Position numbers and translations under genes: made by a program. From Vermamoeba vermiformis (lineage: Eukaryota > Tubulinea > Echinamoebida), in the NCBI GenBank assembly GCA_045837725.1, contig JBEWZL010000238.1, positions 124,001 through 188,000 of the forward strand: a stretch of DNA of 64,000 nt, written 5' to 3'. This document shows, in pieces, positions 1-11,691 of this stretch (its first letter is position 1; every line of letters starts with the position of its first letter). A model generated the notes under the pieces. It searched no databases. It was not told the DNA's origin and was given only the letters and a program-made list of their open reading frames with translations.

Positions 1-1303
1 GCACGTATTTAATTAAAGTCAACACTGTAAGTATTCATTTCTGGATCTGCCAAGATCAAAATCGGCCCGTTACTTATTGGTGATGCTTATAGGTGCTGGC
101 TCGCAAAATCAATCCAAATATTAAAGAAAAGAAAACATTCAAGTTTGCCGAATCATTTTTCTTCTTATTTTATTATTCCATTACATGGGCAGTTGGCATG
201 TACCTCTTGCAAGAGACTCCTTATTTGTGGGATAGCAGGTATGTAATATTACTATTATTATGATATTATTATACGATACTATTCAATTCAACCTCGAAAT
301 AATTTCCACCGCTTCAATTTCCAATCGTTTTCTTTCCGTTATTAATTGCGCTTATTCTAACACCAGCCATTTTTGGAAATTGTATCCGCACGGCATGTCG
401 ACGCTGTTCAAGGCCTACTACTTGGGCCAATTAGGTTTCTATCTCTCAGCCATTGTGTTCGAGTCTGGTCTGTTCACCAACATGCGCAAGAACTACAAGG
501 ACCGTTACATCATGATCACGCACCACCTTGTCACTTCGGGCCTCATTTACTTGTCTTACGTGCGAGGGTAAGTATACGAACTATACGGCATAGTAATTGA
601 TGATAACACAAATTATATACCGCTTTATTAAGATCCGGATCCAATTTCAGCCTCGGGATCTCCTTTTGACTTATAGACAATAGGAGTTATTAACACTATA
701 TGACTGGTAATATTATCGATACTAACAATCATATCATTGTCCTTTAGTTTCCAACGCATCGGCCACATGGTGTTCGTGTTGCACGACGTGAGTGACATAT
801 TGCTGGAGCTGTCCAAGAGCAGTCACTACACGGACTTCACAGTGTTCAAATTTGAAATCAAAAACGTCTTGTTCGCGGCATTTGCAGCCGTGTTCTTTGT
901 CAGTCGATTGGTGATCTATCCGTACCACTGCATTCGTAGCGGATTGTAAGTCATCAGATGGATATTCAACGAGAATACTAATTATAAAATGGCAGGTACG
1001 AGACCTATATGTATTTAGAGGACACTACTGGTGTGTTTACATCGAACGTGTTGATGATTGTTTTGCAGGTAAGATCCGGATCTACAATCAGTTGTGGTTA
1101 TTGATCTAATGTCATATTCGTAGTGCTTGCACGTATATTGGTTCTTCTTGATTATGCGTATGATCGTTCGTGCGTTCAAAGAGAAAAAGCTCGAAAAAGA
1201 CATCCGCTCTGACGACGAAGAAGGACTTTCAGACGAAGAGCCACACGAAAAGACCAAAAAGACTAAGACTAACGGCACCACTAGAAAGCGCAAGGATAAT
1301 TAA
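1..1303 (+). CDS. Ceramide synthase (TLC/LAG1 family), 5' end outside window
   Basis: Acyl-CoA-dependent ceramide synthase of the ER membrane, which N-acylates sphingoid bases. Exons that join in phase: (1-26, uncertain), 93-238, 367-567, 748-945, 996-1068 and 1124-1303. The translation carries the Lag1 signature in the form HDVSDILLELSK, preceded by ITHHLVTSGLIYLSY, plus several hydrophobic spans (e.g. FFFLFYYSITWAVGMYLL). The cytosolic C-terminus is acidic, then lysine-rich (SDDEEGLSDEE, then KKTKTNGTTRKRK), as in LAG1 proteins whose tail is phosphorylated by CK2. The tandem HH of the active site is present (MITHHL). The start codon lies left of the window. The family call is firm; acyl-chain preference cannot be read. 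Confidence 0.9.
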
Positions 1304-1457
1304 TTAATTAAATTGAAATTTACCCCTGAATGTTGAATTCATTCTGGATGTACAACTAAAGAACTATTTGCATCAACAGCCGCATATTTACTATAGTAAC
1401 ACTCGCTCGAGCTAAAAACAAAAATTCTAAACGTATTCAATTAATGTCATATAGCAT

Positions 1458-3011
1458 TTAGGCTATCAAAGGTTGTCTCGTCGGATCCGCTCGTCGTGTG
1501 CGCACAAAGAAGAATATGACACCGCCAACAAGGGCAACACCCAATACTATTCCAACAATGATCAGAATAATTTCTGCACTGTTCGATTGGTCTTGTGTCG
1601 AGGGCTGACTCGTCGGTGAGTGTTGTTGACACTGTGCTGCGTGCTGAGCGATGGTTAGCGCTGCAGTAGTGGTGCAAATAAGAACCTTACCGCAATGGCG
1701 TACGTCTCATTCTGCAAGTGATTCAAGTAGCCCAACTGTTGCTTTGTGAATGCGTTGAGCTGGTTGCAATTCAAGTATGAGATTTGCAGCGGCGTCAGAT
1801 TGTGGACTTGAGCCTCCGTGATGGCTGGAATAATGGCCGCATTAATGGCCGCAAAGCTAATAGGACTGATTGCTCCGAATGCAACTGGTGACAGCTCTCG
1901 AAGTTGATCGGCACTGATGGCTGACACTGTGTCGTTGGTGAAGTATTGAGTGTGTGATTCGTTGAATAGTTTGAAGTCAGCAGCCGAAATCAAAGGCACG
2001 TGATCGACACGAAGTCCTTCGAATGCTGAGAAGTACAAGGATCGAATGATCTCTGCATTGAACACTGGTCCTTGAACAGCACTTTGATCACCCTTCTTGA
2101 GAAGTGCAATCTTCAACCACGTCACTGAAGACAAGTCTTGGGAGATTGTGTCCCACTCGGTCATGAACGGCACTTGTGAAGGAATGAACGATTTGAATTC
2201 TATCGATTTACTCAGTTAATATGCGAAGTTAATAATTCAAATTTGCGATAGATTACCTGCAGCTGCTTCAAGCGGATACATGTAAGTCTGAGCCACAGTC
2301 AAGTTGTTCACGAGCTCAAGCCTGTTGTTGTTGACAATAGTCTTCAGATTCGAAGCACTAATCTCTTCAAACGCTTCCCAGGATAAGTTGACCAACTGCT
2401 GTGCAGTAGCGCCAGTCCAAGCCGCATTGGATATTAATCTTGCTTGTTGTTCTTGCAGACCAACGAATGCTCGCGGAGGAATGTGACTCATTTGCGAGCC
2501 GTTGATATTTTCGAACACGAAGTATGGGGCCACAAAAATGCAGTCTGAAGTAAATCCAGAGAACTCTAGTGGAGTCATCATACCAACAAAATCGTACATA
2601 AGACCTTGGCACCCACCGTTGGAGATAGTAGTAAAATTCGAAAGACAATCGGCCACGAGACCAGGCGCAGATCCAACAGCCAGAGCACTGACTTGATTCG
2701 ATTTAAAACCCGTGCAAGACTGTTAAATGAATTTTCAGTAAGGTATTATAATTGGGCATCAGATTGTAAACTATGCTCGGTGGATGTAGCAAGTTTGTAC
2801 TGATCGAAAAAAAATTAAAAATTTACTTTGTTTCCTGCCTTACCTGAGAAGGAATCGACGATAGTTCCTGGCTTGTGATTGTAGTGAAATCAAGGGCAGG
2901 CAAGGTGCTTAATTCAGCGGCGGTAATGTTCGCCCAGTTCACGCATCCGCCCATCTGGAGCGTGCTAATGCTTAGAACGATTATCAAAATTGTGGTGGTA
3001 GTGCTCTTCAT
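1458..3011 (-). CDS. Type-I surface protein, tandem-array copy A (no full Cys-repeat)
   Basis: Four phase-consistent exons (3011-2844, 2719-2257, 2199-1691, 1643-1458) give about 441 residues. A signal peptide (MKSTTTTILIIVLSISTLQM) leads into short helical or LRR-like repeats of the kind ELSTLPALDFTTITSQELSS. One degenerate copy of the four-Cys repeat follows, then a conserved approximately 170-residue module (exon 3). A Ser/Thr/Gln stalk, one membrane span (IILIIVGIVLGVALVGGVIF) and a short basic tail ending DPTRQPLIA complete it. It is the shortest of three neighbouring paralogues and lacks the full repeats that fill exon 2 of the others. Its stalk and span share one exon, whereas the others use two. 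I do not recognise a named family; a cell-surface adhesion or recognition role is inference from architecture. Confidence 0.8.
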
Positions 3012-3184
3012 TGGATCGTATATAAAATGTAAACGTGGAGTATCCTAAACATTTCTACGAACCCACGTGCCCGAATTATTGTACTGTTCTAACGAAAACT
3101 TATTCCGATGAAATCACGAAGGCTATTTTGGGATCCCTTCGCAAACCTTTTTATTTTATAAGAATAAGCAGTATAACAGAGTGG

Positions 3185-6100
3185 TTAGTTCAACAAAGGT
3201 TGTATCGTCGGATCTGCGCGTTGTCTGCGCACAATGTAGAATGTAGCGCCACCAATGACAACCACAGCCAAGATAACGCCAGCAACGATCAAAAAGATTT
3301 CTGTAAATAAAAGCCGTGTTAATACATATCATTTGCGACCTGTTCGGTTGTATATATAAGACTTACTCGCGCCGCTCAATGGTTGAATTTGTCCTGCAGG
3401 TCCTTGGCTCGCTAAAGGTCCATGACTTGGTCCTTGTGCCGAGCTGCTGGGAGTGTTGCCAGCCACAGGAGTATCAATCGGGGGTGGTGGTGGATTGTAC
3501 GTGGGCGCTGCAGTGAATGGAGGCGCAATGGCGCCGCATTGAGCTTTGTACTAAACAACACTTCATTAGTACTGACGAACAAACCTTTATAAATTTAATC
3601 TTACCGTCGAGTCAAAGGTTTGTTTTTGATACCAATCGAAATTGCTCAATTGGTCCATGCTGAAGGCTTGAAGTTGTTTGCATGACATCAACTGAATTTG
3701 ATTCCGTGTCAAATATCTGATCTGACCGCCAGTGATGGCTGACACGACTTGCGAGTTGAGACCACTCAAACCAAACGGACTGATCGCTCCGAATGCAACT
3801 GGTGACAGCTCTCGAAGTTGATCGGCACTGATGGCTGACACTGTGTCGTTGGTGAAGTATTGAGTGTGTGATTTGTTGAACAGCTTGAAGTCAGCAGCTG
3901 CAATCAGAGGCACGTGATCGACACGAAGTCCTTCGAATGCTGAGAAGTGCAAGGATCGAATGATCTCTGCATTGAACACTGGTCCTTGAACAGTGCTTTG
4001 ATCACCCTTCTTGAGAAGTGCAATCTTCAACCACGTCACTGAAGACAAGTCTTGGGAGATTGTGTCCCACTCGGTCAAGAACGGCACTTGTGAAGGAATG
4101 AACGATTTGAACTCTGTCATATTCACAACGTTAATAATCGTTAAATCATAGGTGATAGTTAAAAAGTACCTGCGGCGTTTTTCAGTGGATATTGGGAGGT
4201 CTGTTCAACGGTGAAGATGTTCACAATGTCAAGAGTGTACATGTTGACGATGATCTTCAACGCACTTGGACGAAGACCTGAGAATCCGTTGTATGTCAAG
4301 TACGTCAACTGTGACTTTGAAACGCCATTCCAAGCTTCATCAGGGATGTTAACGACTTGACCGCCGTAAAGTCCTTGGAACGAGAGTGGAGGAATGTGAC
4401 TCATCTGCGTGCTGTTGATGTTTGAAAATACTCCGAATGAAGCGGCAGCGATGCAGTCTTTTCTGAACCCTTCGAAAGTTGAAGGTGTCATTTGACCGAC
4501 GAATGGACCTTGCAGACCTTGGCATCCTCCGTATGAGCCAGAAGAGAAGTTGGCGAGACAACCGACTTTGAGACCAGGTGCTGCTGATGGTGGGAAGTTC
4601 GGCGTCTGTGAATATTGAAAACCATTGCACGAGGAGTCAGTCAGTGCTGCCAACTGTTCGCTTGACACTTGAGAGAATGCTCGACTCGGAGCTTGCTTAA
4701 TGCAATCAGCTTGAAGGCCGCTGAATGCTTGAGGGTCTATCGAGGCAACGAACGCAGCTTGAAGACCTGCGCAGCCACCAAATCCGTCACTTGTTGCGGA
4801 GAACTGCGAGAGACAAGCAGCGGTCATGCCTCCGCCACTCGTCGAATTGAAGTTTGTCACGGTACTGTACATAAAGCCACTGCACGCAGAGCTGTTGATT
4901 TGTGCCCATTGTTCAGCTTTGACTTGTGCGAAGGCTTGTGCGGGAAGTTGTTTCGTGCATGCTGCAGTCCAGCCAGCGAAGGCTTGCGGGTTAATGTTGC
5001 CAACAAATCTGGCTTGGAATCCAGCACAACCACCGAATCCATCGCTTGTGGCCGAGAACTGCGAGAGACAAGCCGAAGTGAGTTGAGAGCCACCCAGAGG
5101 ATTGAAGTTCGTCACAGTACTGTATAAGAAACCACTGCAGGCAGAGGGATTGATCTTTGCAAACTGTTCGGGGCGAACTTGTGAAAACGCTTGATTTGGA
5201 AGCTGTTTGGTGCATTGTGCGGTCCAGCCAGCGAAGGCATCGGGGTTGATTGAGCTCACGAATGCAGATTGAAGACCTGCGCAGCCACCGAAGCCATCAC
5301 TTGTCGCGGAGAATTGAGACAGACACGCAGCGGTCATGCCTCCTCCGCTCGATGGGTTGAAGTTTGTCACGGTACTGTACATAAAGCCACTGCACGCAGA
5401 GCTGTTGATTTGTGCCCATTGTTCAGCTTTGACTTGTGCGAAGGCTTGTGAGGGAAGTTGTTTCGTGCATGCTGCAGTCCAACCGGCAAAAGCTGCGGGA
5501 TTAATCGAGCCAACGAATGCGGATTGAAGACCTGCGCAGCCACCGTAGCCGTCACTTGTCGCGGAGAACTGCGAGAGACAAGCAGCGGTCATGCCTCCTC
5601 CGCCCGCCGGATTGAAGTTGGTGACTGTGTTGTAGAGGAAACCGCTGCATGCAGAGCCGTTCATGAACGACCATTGTTCGGTCCTGACTTGAGCGAAGGC
5701 GTGTGATCCAAGTTGTTTCGTGCACTCAGCAGTCCAGCCAGCGAAAGCTTGAGGATTGATCGAGCCAACGAACGCAGGTTGAAAACCGGAGCAGCCACCG
5801 TATGTTGAAGTCGAGAACTGTGACAGACACGCAGCGGTCATGCCTCCTCCGCTTGTCGGATTGAAGTTAGCGACTGTAGTGCCTTGAAAGCCGCTGCATG
5901 CAGAGCCGTTGATTTGTTCCCATTGGTCGGCCCTGACTTGTTCGAATGTTCGTGATCCAAGTTGTTTCGTGCACTCGGCAGTCCAGCCAGCGAAGGCTTG
6001 AGGATTGATCGAGCCAACGAACGCGGGTTGAAGTCCAGAGCAGCCACCATACGTGTCAGTTGAGAACTGAGACAGACAAGCAGCGGTCATGCCTCCGCCA

Positions 6101-6672
6101 CTCATTGGATTGAAATTGGCGACTGTGGTGCCTTGAAAGCCGCTGCACGCAGAGCTGTTGATTTGTGCCCACTGTTCATCTGTGACGCGTGCGAAGGCTT
6201 GTGAGGGAAGTTGTTTCGTGCATGCTGCAGTCCAGCCAGCGAAGGCTTGAGGATCCATGGCACCAACAAACACTGAAGCAAAGCCAGAGCAGCCACCGTA
6301 CGTGGTTGTGGGGAATTGAGCGAGACAAGCGGCTTTGAGACCAGTTGCAGCAGTGGAAGGTAAAGCACTCACTTGCGAATCTTGAAATCCTTGGCATGCC
6401 TTTAATAAATCAATCGATGTTAATTTAGGGTGCAGTTGTTCAAGTAGGCGCCGAAATTAATTTGTTGCAAGAAGTATCGAGCCAGATCGAAAAACGGATC
6501 TACTTTTAATTACCTGCGGCGGAATAGATGCAAGCTCCTGTGTTGTAATTGTTGCAAATGCACTGGTGGGCAAATTCTTCAATTCAGTGGCAGTGATATT
6601 TGACCAGTTCACGCATTGGATCGCACCAATGCTCAACACGAGCAAGAGTGCTGTTCTGGTTATGCTCTTCAT
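3185..6672 (-). CDS. Type-I surface protein, tandem-array copy B (seven full Cys-repeats)
   Basis: Five exons (6672-6514, 6399-4170, 4113-3605, 3550-3367, 3300-3185) encode about 1065 residues. Signal peptide MKSITRTALLLVLSIGAIQC is chosen over an in-frame ATG 36 bases upstream because it gives a standard leader. Exon 2 holds seven full 82-85-residue repeats with four cysteines each, plus a degenerate eighth. Typical landmarks are ACLSQF, YGGCSGF, AFAGWTAECTKQL and SACSGF. Exon 3 is nearly identical to that of copy C. Exon 4 is a Pro/Ser/Gly stalk, and exon 5 is the membrane span plus the tail ending DPTIQPLLN. The stop lies only 174 bp from the start of copy A. The four cysteines probably form intra-repeat disulphides outside the cell (inference). 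Family unnamed. Confidence 0.85.
4590..6399 (-). repeat. Seven-copy intragenic Cys-repeat array in copy B
   Basis: Tandem units of about 246-255 bp inside one exon, each coding 82-85 residues with four cysteines. Two subtypes are visible. Units 2-3 carry a short FSTxTYGGC loop; units 4-7 carry a longer FSATSDGxGGC loop, with units 4 and 6 sharing long identical stretches. This indicates stepwise unit duplication inside the gene after the subtypes split. Confidence 0.9.
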
Positions 6673-6911
6673 GATGATGCTTCTCATGATTTGACATATA
6701 AAAAACATGTGGCAGATATTTAGCTATAAAAAGATCCAACGAGACTTCCCAAAAATGCCGTAACGTGCGTTTTTGGGATGGAAATTGCGTTGAAAAGTCC
6801 AAATCTCGTTAACGTCCAATTAAGTGGACATGAGGTCGTATATTCTTGCGAAGAATTAATTCGTTGTCGATTTATTTAGCGAAGCTTACTTGTGGGCAAC
6901 AAACATAGCTC

Positions 6912-9818
6912 TTACAACAATGGCTTTCTTTCAGGATCTCCTCGTCTTCTACGCACAAAGAAGTATATTACTCCACCGATGACCACGGCACCCAATACTG
7001 CAGCGGCGACGATCAAAAAGATTTCTTCGAAATAAGAGTCTGATTAGCAAAGAGCAGATCGCGCTTGGTGGCACTTACCGGCTCCGCTCATACGGGATTG
7101 AGTTCCAGAGGGACTTGACGCAGGCGAATCATTAGGTGGATAGTACGTGGGTGCTGCTGTGAAGGGAGGTGCAACGACGCCGCATTGAGCTTTGTACTAA
7201 AACAAACAAAGTCAGAACATTTGCATTTACTGCGCCAATCTTACCGTCGAGTCAAAGGTTTGTTGTTGATACTCATTGAAGTTGCTCAATTGATCCATGC
7301 TGAAGGCTTGAAGTTGTTTGCACGACATCACCTGAATTTGATTCCGTGTCAAATATCTGATCTGATCGCCAGTGATGGCTGACACGACTTGTGAGTTGAG
7401 ACCACTCAAACCAAACGGACTGATCGCTCCGAATGCAACTGGTGACAGCTCTCGAAGTTGATCGGCACTGATGGCTGACACTGTGTCGTTGGGAAAGTAT
7501 TGAGTGTGAGTCTCATTGAACAGCTTGAAGTCTGAAGCTGCAATCAAAGGCACGTGATCGACGCGAAGTCCTTCGAATGCTGAGTAGTACAAGGATCGAA
7601 TGATCTCTGCATTGAACACTGGTCCTTGAACAGCACTTTGATCACCCTTCTTGAGAAGTGCAATCTTCAACCACGTCACTGAAGACAAGTCTTGGGAGAT
7701 TGTGTCCCACTCAGTCATGAATTGTACTTGTGAAGGAATGAACGATTTGAACTCTGTCATATTCACAACGTTAGTAATCATTAAATCCGAAGTAATAGTT
7801 CAAACATTACCTGCAGCATATTTGAGTGGATATTGGGAGGTCTGTGCAACGGTGAAGATGTTCACAATGTCAAGAGTGTACATGTTGACGATGATCTTCA
7901 ATGCACTTGGACGAAGACCTGAGAAGCCGTTGTATGTCAAGTACGTCAACTGTGACTTTGAAACGCCGTTCCAAGCTTCATCAGGGATGTTAACAACTTG
8001 ACTGCCGAAAAGTCCTTGGAACGAGAGTGGTGGAATGTGACTCATCTGCGTGCTGTTGATGTTTGCAAACAAGCTGCTCACACCAACAGTAATACACTCT
8101 TTGCTGAACCCTTCGAAAGTTGAAGGTGTCATTTGACCAACGAATGGACCTTGCAGACCTTGGCATCCTCCGTATGTGCTTGTAGAGAATTTAGCGAGAC
8201 AACCGACTTTGAGACCGGGTGCTGCTGATGGCGGGAGGTTCATCACCTGAGAATCTTGGAAGCCAGCGCATGATGAGTCCGTAAGTGCTGCCAACTGTTC
8301 GCTTGACACTTGAGAGAATGCTCGACTTGGAGATTGCTTAATGCAATCAGCTTGAAGGCCGCTAATGGCTTGAGGATCAATTGAGGCAACGAATGCAGCT
8401 TGAAGACCGGAGCAGCCACCATAAGTGGAAGTCGAGAACTGAGACAGACACGCCGCTGTCATGCCTCCTCCACTCGTTGAGTTGAAGTTAGTGACCGTGC
8501 TATCTTGGAAGCCACTGCACGCAGAGCTGTTGATCAGCTTCCATTGTTCAGCTTTGACTTGTGCGAAGGCTTGTGAGGGAAGTTGTTTCGCGCACTCAGC
8601 AGTCCAGCCAGCGAAGGCTTGAGGGTTGATCGAGCCAACGAATGCAGCTTGCAGGCCAGAGCAGCCACCGTATGTTGAAGCGGAGAACTGAGACAGACAC
8701 GCAGCGGTCATGCCTCCTCCACTTGTAGGATTGAAGTTAGTGGCAGTTGAGTCTTGGAAGCCACTGCACGCAGAGCTATTGATCTGTGCCCATTGGTCGC
8801 TCGTTACTTGTGAGAATGCTCGACTAGGAAGTTGTTTAATGCAATTTAAAGTCCAGCCAGCAAAAGCTTGAGGGTTGATCGAGCCAACAAAAGCACCTTG
8901 AAGTCCAGAGCAGCCACCGTATGTTGAAGTTGAGAACTGTGACAGACACGCAGCGGTCATGCCCCCTCCACTTGTTGGATTGAAGTTGGTGACTGTTGAG
9001 TCTTGGAAGCCACTGCATGCAGAGACGCTGATAGCCGCCCATTGCTCACTCGTCACTTGAGCAAAAGCTCGTGACGGCAACTGTTTCGTGCACTCAGCGG
9101 TCCAGCCAGCAAAGGCTTGAGGATTGATCGAGCCAACGAACGCAGCTTGAAAACCGGAGCAGCCACCGTATGTTGAAGTTGAGAACTGTGACAGACACGC
9201 AGCTGTCATGCCTCCTCCACTCGTTGAGTTGAAGTTAGTTACGGTTGAGTCTTGAAAGCCGCTGCATGCAGAGCTGTTGATTTGTGCCCACTGTTCAGCT
9301 GTGACGCGTGCGAAGGCTTGTGAGGGAAGTTGTTTTGTGCATGCTGCAGTCCAGCCAGCGAAGGCTTGAGGGTCCATGGCTCCAACAAACACTGGGACAA
9401 AGCCAGAGCAGCCACCGTAAGTGGTTGTGGGGAATTGAGCGAGACAAGCAGCTTTGAGACCAGATGCGGCACTGGAAGGTAAAGCACTCACTTGCGAATC
9501 TTGAAATCCTTGGCATGCCTTTAATAAATCAAAAAGATTATATTATTATAATCTGCTGGAAGTTAGCCATAAAATGTGTATCAGTTTAATTTTAAATCTA
9601 AATCCGATCTGTCAATAATTGCAACAAATGTTCATTTATAATCACTATCGTTGATGTACCTCGGGTGGGATCGACGAAAGTTCATCTGCTGTAATTGATT
9701 GAAATGCACTTGTGGGCAAATTCTTCAATTCAGTGGCAGTGATATTTGACCAGTTCACGCATTGGATCGCACCAATGCTCAACACGAGCAAGAGTGCTGT
9801 TGTGGTGATGCTCTTCAT
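6912..9818 (-). CDS. Type-I surface protein, tandem-array copy C (five full Cys-repeats)
   Basis: Five exons (9818-9660, about 9518-7811, 7753-7245, 7196-7079, 7024-6912) give about 868 residues. The exon plan and intron phases are the same as in copy B. The signal peptide is MKSITTTALLLVLSIGAIQC. Exon 2 has five full four-Cys repeats plus the degenerate last one. The stalk exon is shorter than in B (118 against 184 nt). The membrane exon encodes an IFLIVAAAVLGAVVIGGVIY-type span followed by a basic tail ending GDPERKPLL, in which ERKPLL fits an acidic dileucine sorting signal; B and A lack the acidic residue. The first 40 residues differ from B by one substitution, so the pair is recent or homogenised by gene conversion. 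The stop is 240 bp from the B start. Function unknown. Confidence 0.85.
8235..9518 (-). repeat. Five-copy intragenic Cys-repeat array in copy C
   Basis: Tandem units of about 246 bp in one exon, all of the short-loop subtype (FSTSTYGGCSG), with four Cys per unit and long runs of identity between units. Copy B has both loop subtypes, so the arrays expanded at least partly independently. Confidence 0.9.
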
Positions 9819-9994
9819 GATTATGCGCGAATAAAAAAAAAGTTCCTGAATCGTAAGGAAAGGGACAAGTAGGGACAACTTTGGCGTTTTGTGTACAAAA
9901 TTGCGAAGTTTGTTTATTGCGAATTTAAAGCCAATCCTACTGTCGATATTATCAACAGGGTTGATTTAATATGGCCAATATTTGTACGGAGCAT

Positions 9995-10190
9995 TTAGGC
10001 TAACAAAGGTTGTCTCGCCGGATCAGATCTTCTCTGCGCAAAGACAAATCGAAATCAACAGCATTTATGCGATAATCTACTTAAAGAGGGTCCTGATAGC
10101 TAACTCGCTTCCTACGTTGACTTCCCTGTACGATCCGTAGTTGATTCTGTCATACAGGTCCTTGGCTTGGTCCTTGAATGCTCTTTCTAG
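9995..10190 (-). pseudogene. Relic 3' end of a fourth surface-protein copy
   Basis: On the minus strand, 10,045-9,995 encodes the family tail in the form RRSDPARQPLLA followed by a stop at 9,997-9,995, closely matching the last exon of copy A. At 10,145-10,190 there is a stretch similar to the Pro/Ser stalk exon of copy B (shared wording around ACAGGTCCTTGG and CTTGGTCCTTG on the plus strand). The membrane-span coding between them is not intact, and I see no upstream repeats or leader before the tetraspanin gene. It is best read as a decayed fourth member at the edge of the array. Confidence 0.65.
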
Positions 10191-10450
10191 GAGCATTAAT
10201 AATTAGGTGCCGCCATGTCGAGGAACGTCGGTCGATCGAGGATACCAAGTCGGTGGACGGATTTGGGCTGGTAACTATTTATCGACCGATACCTCGGAGG
10301 AAAGAGGCTTCTATATGGCTGAACAATATTCTGAATAATTACTAATGTTGGCTAACTTGAGGTGGCCATATTTCGCAATTGCGAAAATAAGTAAGAAAAT
10401 TCGTCGGATCGCAACTTTGATGCCAGAATCTTGATTCATCAATAACACAA

Positions 10451-11575
10451 ATGGTTAAAAAAGATACTTGCGCGAGATGTAGTCTCATGACTACCAACAT
10501 AGTCGGCATGGTAACCGATGAGCAACTTTGATCTTCCTCAGATCTGAAATACTGACCGGATTAATTAGGCTATCGGTGTCGTCATCATCGTATTGGGTAT
10601 TATTACGATCTTTTCTTGGGATGTAAGTGCGAAATTGTTGCAAAATGAACTTAAATCCAAATCTTGCAGTCAACAATGTTTACTGATATTTACAATAGGA
10701 GTACCCCGAAATTGTAACTGAATTCCAACGCTTCGGAAGACCTGTTTCTATTGCTGTAATCTGTCTTGGAAGGTAAGGACTTAAATTTAATATTAATTTT
10801 AGTAGTATACGCGATTGGCGCGGCAAATAATTGATTATACCACCTGTTTTTATTTATACAATTTGACAGGATTTTAAATGCTTACAGATGTCGATCGCAG
10901 GTCTAATTTTTCTTTTTGTAGCTTCATCGTCGGCTTGACTCTCCTCGGTTGCCTTGGTGTTAAATACAAAAAGAGAGCTTTGATTATTATCGTATCCTTT
11001 AAATACTCACACGGGTGATTTCATCTCACGATCCACCAGATCGAGCGTTATTTTTAGACCTTGACTCTACCGTAGTACTTAATCTTCTTCGCATTGTTAG
11101 TGCTCCTCACTTGGGGTGTCGGCATTGGTTCATTCGTCTCGGTTACCGCTTTGAAGAACGATTTGGGACCAGGTAAGTGCTGTCACAACCCACCACTTGA
11201 CCTCACTGTCCTAACACGTGCCTGACTCAATTTTTACTTAGCTTGGAACACCTTGCCGCGCAACATCACTGAAGGCATTGAAAAGGAATACAAGTGCTGT
11301 GGCTGGGACAAAACGACCGACGATCCCGATTGCGCTGTCGTGTCCTCCGATCCTTGCGGTCCTATTGTCGTATGTACTCGATAAGCTTTACACTAGCAAA
11401 GTACACATCTAACCACCGCCCTTCTCAGGTCGATCTCGTGTCCAAGCCGTTCTTCGTCGTTGGTGGTGTGCTCATCGTGTTGGGCATCATTTACACGCTC
11501 GTGTTCATCTTTACTGCATTGTACGCTCGTCGCATGAAAAAGCGCGAGACTGACGGCTACGCTGAAGTATTTTAA
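10451..11575 (+). CDS. Tetraspanin
   Basis: Seven phase-consistent exons give about 209 residues. The start MVKKDTCARCSLMTTNIVGM has the juxtamembrane cysteines expected of a tetraspanin. Four spans follow (AIGVVIIVLGIITIF; SIAVICLGSFIVGLTLLGCLG; YLIFFALLVLLTWGVGIGSF; FFVVGGVLIVLGIIYTLVF). The large loop is short and contains the diagnostic CCG (YKCCGWDKT) with two further cysteines (PDC, DPC), which make the two conserved disulphides. The cytosolic tail is short and basic. Tetraspanins organise membrane microdomains and partner proteins at the cell surface. Two of the exon joins use ordinary GT-AG introns under 120 bp. Confidence 0.92.
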
Positions 11576-11691
11576 ACTTTTAAATATATAAATTTCGTTT
11601 ACTAAACACGAAATTCCGTTCGCGTACTGGATCCAAACAATGCAGCGATAATACCAACGTATCAGCTATAACTATATTATACTACCAACAC

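Noticed and set aside
3035-3310. Plus-strand frame near the start of surface-protein copy A
   Set aside because: It overlaps the 5' flank of copy A and the last exon of copy B on the opposite strand; no independent support.
4669-5127. Long plus-strand open frame opposite the Cys-repeat array
   Set aside because: It is the complement of the repetitive coding exon; periodic codon structure on the minus strand explains it.
10200-10440. Imperfect inverted words (GGTCGATCGAGG and TCGACCGATACC) before the tetraspanin
   Set aside because: Arms do not pair well enough for a hairpin or transposon end, and no target duplication is seen.
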